Part shown: in pieces, positions 1 to 3,437 of the stretch
Position numbering within the stretch: the stretch's first letter is position 1
Layout: the number at the start of each line of letters is the position of its first letter
Assembly: GCA_946482585.1 (NCBI GenBank)
Contig: CAMLSI010000301.1
Span: 1 to 6,654, forward strand
DNA from: an uncultured Lysobacteraceae bacterium
Lineage (GTDB): Bacteria; Pseudomonadota; Gammaproteobacteria; Xanthomonadales; Rhodanobacteraceae
Direction of reading: 5' to 3'
DNA length: 6,654 nt
The notes under the pieces: generated by a model
Database searches by the model: none
What the model saw: only the letters and a program-made list of their open reading frames with translations
Told to the model about the DNA's origin: nothing
Made by a program: the position numbers and the translations under genes

Positions 1-260
1 TCGAACGCAGTCCGGTTTTTCCGCTGATTCAGCGCAATTTCGATCGCGTCGTCGGCGTGTTGTCGGAGGTGTCGGACAAGTTGCGCGAGGGCATCAGCCC
101 GGCTTTGGTCGCCAAAGTGGTGCTTTCGCTCAACCTGTTCGGATTCCAGACAGAACGTGTCAACGAACGATTGATGGTGGCTGGTTCGCTCGCCGCACGG
201 CCCGAATTGCAGCGGCAATGGCTCGATCTGCTGCTGCACGGAATCGAAGCGCGCGACTAG
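1..260 (+). CDS. Probable TetR/AcrR-family transcriptional regulator, C-terminal fragment (5' end outside window)
   Basis: The reading frame is open from base 3 to a TAG at 258-260 and gives about 85 residues, so the window starts inside a gene. A GTG at 57 is in frame, but the frame continues upstream with normal coding character (ERSPVFPLIQRNFDRVVG...), so it is unlikely to be the true start. What remains looks all-helical, with alternating leucines and charged residues, and ends in QRQWLDLLLHGIEARD. Tails of this kind (a PELQRQW-type segment followed by LLLHGI) are typical of the ligand-binding and dimerisation domain of TetR/AcrR repressors. The DNA-binding helix-turn-helix would lie upstream and cannot be seen, so the assignment rests on tail resemblance only. 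It converges on the Ax21-like gene across a 489-bp gap. Its target and ligand cannot be inferred. Confidence 0.5.
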   Translation, partial: ERSPVFPLIQRNFDRVVGVLSEVSDKLREGISPALVAKVVLSLNLFGFQTERVNERLMVAGSLAARPELQRQWLDLLLHGIEARD

Positions 261-301
261 CTTCAACAGACAACGCGGCAATGGACGGCCGCCACAGGAC
301 T

Positions 302-360
302 CCCTGGCTCGACCGTCCGCGCTCCTCCCTGCCCTCCGTTGCCTGGTGGACGGGCCAGGG
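302..360. repeat. 13-bp bulged inverted repeat with a competing upstream arm
   Basis: CCCTGGC at 302-308 pairs with GCCAGGG at 354-360, and CCGTCC at 313-318 pairs with GGACGG at 348-353. A four-base bulge (309-312) interrupts the left arm and the loop is 29 nt. A second copy of GGACGG at 283-288 can pair with the same 313-318 segment, and GCCA at 291-294 with TGGC at 305-308, so two hairpins compete. There is no T tract next to the structure, so it is not a standard intrinsic terminator. Confidence 0.45.
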
Positions 361-445
361 AAACTCACGACAGGCATGATTCGTAGTCGGACTTGAAGAC
401 GCGAGACGCGTCCCCCATGTCCCGCACTACCCGGGTTCCCCGCCT

Positions 446-496
446 GCCCGGTACCGGCTGACTCCCTCCTCCCCCCCCCGATCACCGGTACCGGGC
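446..496. repeat. Perfect 12-bp inverted repeat enclosing a C9 tract
   Basis: GCCCGGTACCGG at 446-457 is the exact reverse complement of CCGGTACCGGGC at 485-496. The 27-nt spacer contains nine consecutive C at 471-479. Each arm also contains the self-complementary decamer CCGGTACCGG. No T tract follows on either strand. It may be a structural element in a transcript, a repeat unit, or a pair of protein-binding sites. Confidence 0.55.
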
Positions 497-507
497 CAGG
501 CACCTTG

Positions 508-535
508 GACGCGCGAGGCAAGCGTTCGCCGCGTC
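508..535. repeat. 9-bp hairpin with one bulged base
   Basis: GACGCGCGA at 508-516 pairs with TCGC at 526-529 and GCGTC at 531-535, leaving C530 bulged and a 9-nt loop. An outer helix, GGCAC at 499-503 with GTGCC at 542-546, could enclose it. A short hairpin with the same GACGCG arm lies at 398-412. No T tract is present. Confidence 0.4.
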
Positions 536-643
536 GCTCCCGTGCCCTGCTTCTCTTCTCCACGATCCCGCTGATCGCGCGCTGCGCGAGCGCTCGGCCG
601 CCCCCTCGACTCAAGGGAACTCCGGCCGATCAAGAGCACCTGC

Positions 644-667
644 AAAAGCGCCCAGCCGGCGCTTTTT
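644..667. terminator. Bidirectional intrinsic terminator
   Basis: AAAAGCGCC at 644-652 and GGCGCTTTT at 658-666 form a perfect 9-bp stem around the five-base loop CAGCC. On the + strand the stem runs into five T (663-667); on the - strand it ends in four T (647-644). It can stop transcripts arriving from the TetR-like side and can back up the terminator of the Ax21-like gene. Confidence 0.75.
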
Positions 668-685
668 GTCTTGAGCGCGCGCGCG

Positions 686-710
686 AAAAAAAACCCGGCG
701 CGGGGCCGGG
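686..710 (-). terminator. Intrinsic terminator of the Ax21-like gene
   Basis: Read on the - strand, CCCGGC (710-705), loop CCCGC (704-700) and GCCGGG (699-694) are followed directly by eight T (693-686). This is a textbook Rho-independent terminator, about 40 bases after the TGA of the Ax21-like gene at 750. Confidence 0.9.
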
Positions 711-749
711 CTCGGAGTATGGCGACGCGAGGCCGCCGGGGAGTGTTGT

Positions 750-1298
750 TCAGAAGCTCAGGCGAGGACCGACGAGGAACGACTTGTCGTTCTCGGCCAC
801 CCGCGCTTCGGCGACGAGACCGAAATTCTGCGTGAACTTGTATTGGCCGGAAACGCCGAGCGAGCCATTGCCGTCGGTGTGGTCGAGCTTCTCGTAGCCG
901 ACCCAGGCGGCGCCTTCGAACTTCGGCGACAGCGCCGAGCGCACGCCGACACGTGCGCCGACACCGTCGTTGTCGAGCGTCGTGTTCTTGATGTAGGCGA
1001 CGTCGGTGAACAGATCGGTCTTGTCGCCGACCGGCGTGTGATAACCGACGCCGAGGTACCACGACTTCAGATCGTCGACGAGCGGTGCGTCGACATTGAG
1101 CTGGTTCCAGCCTGCGATCACGTTGAAGTTCTCGCCGAGCGCACCAGAGCCGCGGATCGCGACGCCGTCGGTGTTCTCGAAATTGTCGGGATTGACGTGC
1201 ACGTAATCCGCTTCGAGCCAGGAGTAGCTCAGGTCTGCGGCCTGCGAAGCGAACGGCAGGGCCAGCAGCGAAGCAAGCACGAGGGCAGTACGTTTCAT
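750..1298 (-). CDS. Ax21-family outer-membrane beta-barrel protein
   Basis: This 182-residue protein starts at the ATG at 1298, preceded by AGGA eight bases upstream. The open frame extends further upstream, but this start places the signal peptide MKRTALVLASLLALPFASQA at the N-terminus. The mature part begins ADLSYSWLEADYV and shows short alternating strands with aromatic girdle residues (WYLGVGY at 80-86, WVGYEKLDH at 132-140, KFTQNFGLVAEA at 154-165). It ends FLVGPRLSF, a C-terminal aromatic as expected for BAM-dependent outer-membrane insertion. From memory, Xanthomonas Ax21 shares the same frame: an LSYNFVEGDY-like N-terminus, a central NAFSPNFEG-like segment matching ALSPKFEGAAWVGYE at 122-136, and the tail VGPRFSF. 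Ax21 proteins are found in the outer membrane and vesicles; earlier quorum-sensing and XA21-ligand claims were retracted. The gene follows trmL on the same strand after 135 bp and has its own terminator. Its function here is unknown; a porin or structural role is inference. Confidence 0.8.
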   Translation of the reverse strand: MKRTALVLASLLALPFASQAADLSYSWLEADYVHVNPDNFENTDGVAIRGSGALGENFNVIAGWNQLNVDAPLVDDLKSWYLGVGYHTPVGDKTDLFTDVAYIKNTTLDNDGVGARVGVRSALSPKFEGAAWVGYEKLDHTDGNGSLGVSGQYKFTQNFGLVAEARVAENDKSFLVGPRLSF

Positions 1299-1347
1299 GG
1301 GGGTCTTCCTAGTTTGCTTTCCAGACGGCTTCAGTGCCGTGGGCAGC

Positions 1348-1396
1348 AAGCTATGGTGCACCGCGTCGAACCCAACCCATGACGAATGGCTGGGTT
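1348..1396 (-). promoter_or_regulatory. Weak candidate promoter and palindrome upstream of the Ax21-like gene
   Basis: On the - strand, TTGGGT (1375-1370) and TAGCTT (1353-1348) are separated by 16 bases, a poor but correctly spaced -35/-10 pair. An inverted repeat AACCCA (1374-1379) and TGGGTT (1391-1396) with an 11-base spacer overlaps the -35 element, as an operator might. The match to consensus is only about half in each box, so this is tentative. Confidence 0.22.
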
Positions 1397-1398
1397 TA

Positions 1399-1425
1399 CG
1401 TCGGATTCATGACGCTGAATCGACG
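1399..1425 (-). other. Stable hairpin just after the trmL stop codon
   Basis: Bases 1399-1402 and 1404-1409 pair with 1416-1425 (core GATTCA/TGAATC, loop TGACGC), giving ten base pairs with G1403 bulged. The hairpin begins eight bases past the TAA of trmL. It has no T tract on the - strand, so it is more likely a 3'-end stabiliser or a weak terminator than a standard intrinsic terminator. Confidence 0.4.
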
Positions 1426-1433
1426 GTTGAAAT

Positions 1434-1898
1434 TTAGAGCGAACCTTCAAAGCCGAACTGGCGCCACGCTTCGTACACGACGACGGCGACCGCGTTGGAC
1501 AGATTGAGGCTGCGATTGCCGGGCCGCATCGGCAGGCGAAGGCAACGCTCGACCGGCAGCGCATCGATGAATGCCTGCGGCAGTCCGCGTGTTTCAGAAC
1601 CGAACACGATCGCGTCGCCGCGCGCGAAGTCCACGTCGTGCGGCCGCGACTTGCCGCGCGTCGACAACGCGAACACGCGCGTCGGTGCGGCCTGCGCGAG
1701 AAACGCGGCGAAGTCTTCGTGCACGCTCAGGTCGGCGTATTCGTGATAGTCGAGACCCGCGCGGCGCAGGCGCGCATCGTCGATGTCGAAGCCGAGCGGG
1801 CGGATCAGATGCAGCCGTGCGCCGCTGTTGGCGCAGAGCCGGATCACGTTGCCGGTATTCGGCGGGATTTCGGGCTGATACAGGACGACATGGAGCAT
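1434..1898 (-). CDS. trmL: tRNA (cytidine(34)-2'-O)-methyltransferase TrmL
   Basis: TrmL (YibK) transfers a methyl group from S-adenosylmethionine to the 2'-OH of the wobble nucleotide C34/U34 of tRNA-Leu isoacceptors in the cytoplasm. The 154-residue product matches the usual length (E. coli about 157). It shows all the SPOUT/alpha-beta-knot motifs: [15 protein letters not shown] (10-24), the [11 protein letters not shown] segment (44-54), [10 protein letters not shown] (98-107), and the cofactor-binding knot [20 protein letters not shown] (120-139), followed by VVYEAWRQ. The start is the ATG at 1898, because the family N-terminus [17 protein letters not shown] begins there; the frame is open upstream to 2231 but has no family resemblance. 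No Shine-Dalgarno sequence precedes the start (see the candidate leaderless promoter). It is divergent from the cytochrome c gene, with 121 bp between them. Identification is near certain. Confidence 0.96.
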   Translation of the reverse strand: MLHVVLYQPEIPPNTGNVIRLCANSGARLHLIRPLGFDIDDARLRRAGLDYHEYADLSVHEDFAAFLAQAAPTRVFALSTRGKSRPHDVDFARGDAIVFGSETRGLPQAFIDALPVERCLRLPMRPGNRSLNLSNAVAVVVYEAWRQFGFEGSL

Positions 1899-1910
1899 CG
1901 CGCGATTATG
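1899..1910 (-). promoter_or_regulatory. Candidate leaderless -10 element of trmL
   Basis: On the - strand CATAAT (1910-1905) matches the sigma70 -10 consensus at five of six positions and lies six bases before the trmL ATG. Transcription would therefore begin at or next to the A of the start codon. No purine-rich ribosome binding site exists in the 20 bases upstream. No good -35 box is seen at the expected distance, so the call is tentative. Confidence 0.35.
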
Positions 1911-2019
1911 GCCGCGCCGGCCGCCGATCGCATCCGCAGCCGCGCTGACAGTTTTCGCAGCGCCGTCGCGTCCTCGGTAGGCAAGCGGCCGACGCCATGG
2001 CCGGATAGGGAAACCTCCG

Positions 2020-2505
2020 ATGCGACTGTCTTTCCTCGTGCTCGTCCTCGCGCTCGCAGCGCCCGTGCTGCAGGCTGCCGACACTCCGGCTGGCCAACGC
2101 GGCCGTGACGTCCTGTTCCAGTCCGGCTGCCATGACTGCCACACGCCGGGTTTTGCGTTGAATGGCGGCCAGGCACCGGAATCGGTGTGGCTGATCGGCG
2201 ACCAGCTCGGCTGGAACGGTCCCTGGGGCACGACGTATCCGACGAACCTGCGCCTGCGCCTGACCGCGATGAGTCGCGACGAATGGCGCGCCTATGCCCG
2301 CGTCATGAAAGCGCGGCCACCGATGCCGTACTGGGCGCTCAACCGCATGAGCGACGCCGATCTCGATGCCATCTGGGACGTCGTGCAGGCGCTCGGCAAG
2401 GCCGGTACGCCGGCGCCCGCGGCGCTGCCGCCCGGCGTGGAACCTGCCGGCCCCGCCGTGCGCTTTCCGTCACCGCCGCCGGCGGTCGCTGCAAGCGGTC
2501 ACTGA
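2020..2505 (+). CDS. Exported mono-haem c-type cytochrome
   Basis: The 161-residue protein has a signal peptide, [19 protein letters not shown], followed by [14 protein letters not shown] and a single haem-binding CHDCH (CxxCH) at 37-41. A likely sixth ligand is Met102 in RPPMPYW. The [12 protein letters not shown] segment (68-79) and [13 protein letters not shown] (115-127) fit the helix pattern of class I cytochrome c. The last 30 or so residues ([20 protein letters not shown] and onward) are Pro/Ala-rich and probably a disordered tail. The ATG is preceded by AGGG at 2007-2010, nine bases upstream. It probably carries electrons in the periplasm. No dehydrogenase, oxidase or other redox partner lies next to it, so donor and acceptor are unknown. 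It is divergent from trmL and converges on the SDR gene with 44 bp between stops. Confidence 0.9.
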   Translation: MRLSFLVLVLALAAPVLQAADTPAGQRGRDVLFQSGCHDCHTPGFALNGGQAPESVWLIGDQLGWNGPWGTTYPTNLRLRLTAMSRDEWRAYARVMKARPPMPYWALNRMSDADLDAIWDVVQALGKAGTPAPAALPPGVEPAGPAVRFPSPPPAVAASGH

Positions 2506-2522
2506 TCCGCCGACCTCGCGTC

Positions 2523-2540
2523 GCGCCGCATCGGCAGCGC
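2523..2540. other. Short hairpin between convergent cytochrome c and SDR genes
   Basis: GCGC (2523-2526) and GC (2528-2529) pair with GC (2534-2535) and GCGC (2537-2540) around the loop ATCG, with one C/A mismatch. It is the only evident structure in the 44-bp gap. It lacks a T tract on either strand, so a termination role is only possible. Confidence 0.28.
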
Positions 2541-2549
2541 GATGCGACT

Positions 2550-3248
2550 TCACCACGGTAACTGCGCGCCGTCCTCGCTGGCGATGAAACGGCCGGCGTC
2601 GTCCGGACCCAGGGCGATCGCGCGATCGAGCAGCGCGGTCGCCGCGGCGTCCACGGTCAGCGGCGCTCCGGCGCCGCCCATGTCGGTCTGCACCCAGCCC
2701 GGATGGATGCTCGCCACGCAGATACCGTGCGGACCGAGTTCGGCCGCGAGCAGGCGCGTCGCCATGTTCAGCGCGGCCTTGCTCATCGCGTAGCTCGGCG
2801 TGCGGAACGTATCGGTTCTCTCCATCGACGCCATCACCGTCGACACGTTCGCGACGCGCGCGCTTCCGGCCTGCAGCAGCAGCGCGGTGCAGGCCTGCGT
2901 CAGCAGCAATGTTCCGGCCGCGTTGACGGTGAAACTCTCGATCAGCGCTTTCGCGCCGACCTGGCCGTAGCGTTCGCCGCCCACCAGCACGCCGGCGTTG
3001 TTGATCAACAGATCCACGTGGTCGGTCACGATGCCGGCCTCGCCGACGAATGCGGCGATCGAGCGTTCGCTCGCGACGTCGAGCGGCATCACGTGCAGAC
3101 GTCCGGGATGGGCGCCCGCGAGTTCGGTCAGTCGCAACACCTGCGTCTTGCGGCAGCCGGCGATCACGCGCCAGCCGCGCGCGAGCAGTTGCGTGACGAG
3201 TTCCAGTCCCAGGCCGCGGCTGGCGCCGCTGACGATCGCGATGGACAT
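2550..3248 (-). CDS. Short-chain dehydrogenase/reductase (C-factor/sniffer-like SDR)
   Basis: This 232-residue cytosolic enzyme has the full classical SDR set. SGASRGLG (7-14) is the nucleotide-binding Rossmann loop, and Arg33/Lys34 after the second strand suggest NADP(H). LDV (56-58) contains the adenine-binding Asp, and NNAG (83-86) follows. The catalytic residues are Asn109, Ser136 (NVSTVM), Tyr153 and Lys157 (SYAMSK). The HPGWVQTDMGG segment (182-192), followed by APLTVDAAA, is typical of the C-factor (CsgA)/sniffer carbonyl-reductase group. The start at 3248 is supported by GGGAG (3259-3255) with a six-base spacer and by MSIAIVSGAS being the normal SDR N-terminus, although the frame is open to 3332. 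The gene is divergent from the M16 peptidase gene (189 bp). It reduces or oxidises an unknown carbonyl or alcohol substrate; the sequence does not show which. Confidence 0.93.
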   Translation of the reverse strand: MSIAIVSGASRGLGLELVTQLLARGWRVIAGCRKTQVLRLTELAGAHPGRLHVMPLDVASERSIAAFVGEAGIVTDHVDLLINNAGVLVGGERYGQVGAKALIESFTVNAAGTLLLTQACTALLLQAGSARVANVSTVMASMERTDTFRTPSYAMSKAALNMATRLLAAELGPHGICVASIHPGWVQTDMGGAGAPLTVDAAATALLDRAIALGPDDAGRFIASEDGAQLPW

Positions 3249-3367
3249 GCCTTGCTCCCAGCGTGACGCGATGTTCGCGCATGCTGCGTCAGCGTTGCCG
3301 CAGAACGCAACTTCGGCCCCGGGCGTCTGCACGGAAACTTCACGCGCGCATCGCGGTCAGCCCGCAA

Positions 3368-3396
3368 TTGCACGCGGCGACGACGGTCCGTTAGCC
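3368..3396 (+). promoter_or_regulatory. Candidate promoter of the M16 peptidase gene
   Basis: TTGCAC at 3368-3373 matches the -35 consensus at four of six positions and is followed exactly 17 bases later by TTAGCC at 3391-3396, a weak -10. Transcription would start near 3403 and leave a leader of about 35 bases containing the ribosome binding site at 3428-3431. The spacing is ideal, but the -10 match is poor. Confidence 0.3.
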
Positions 3397-3437
3397 TCGC
3401 ACGGATCGATTCGCGCCCCTTTTCGCTGGAGCACTAC

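Larger units (their letters stand above)
261..643. other. Long gene-free stretch rich in inverted repeats between convergent genes
   Basis: No convincing coding region lies here: the open frames present are Arg/Pro-rich, lack family resemblance and run into flanking features. The stretch contains several inverted repeats: 302-308/354-360 with 313-318/348-353; 398-403/407-412; 446-457/485-496; 508-516/526-535 with one bulged base; and 594-600/623-629. There is also a palindrome CGAGCGCTCG at 587-596 and a C9 tract at 471-479. The + strand is visibly C-rich over much of 318-480. It lies between two gene 3' ends, so neither neighbour needs a promoter here. A small RNA, a dispersed intergenic repeat, or the decayed remnant of a lost gene would all fit. 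I saw no tRNA T-loop and no riboswitch consensus that I could support. Confidence 0.45.

Noticed and set aside
261..420. Possible cobalamin-type or other known riboswitch in the hairpin-rich stretch
   Set aside because: Some short segments look superficially similar, but I could not find a coherent consensus core, and no gene lies downstream at a suitable distance on either strand.
505..897. + strand open frame in the intergenic stretch
   Set aside because: It crosses both terminators and the 3' end of the Ax21-like gene, has no ribosome binding site and an Arg/Pro-rich translation.
427..1062. - strand open frame across the intergenic stretch and the Ax21-like gene
   Set aside because: It is Arg-rich without motifs, runs through both terminators and overlaps the well-supported Ax21-like frame.
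1945..1980. Possible sigma70 promoter for the cytochrome c gene starting at CTGACA (1945-1950)
   Set aside because: The -35-like hexamer is fair, but nothing resembling a -10 element lies 16-18 bases downstream.
1899..2231. N-terminal extension of trmL up to 2231
   Set aside because: The conserved TrmL N-terminus begins at 1898; the upstream translation is low-complexity, has no family match, and overlaps the cytochrome c gene on the other strand.
3249..3332. N-terminal extension of the SDR up to 3332
   Set aside because: The SDR fold begins at MSIAIVSGAS with a good ribosome binding site directly upstream; the extra 28 residues do not resemble a signal or domain.
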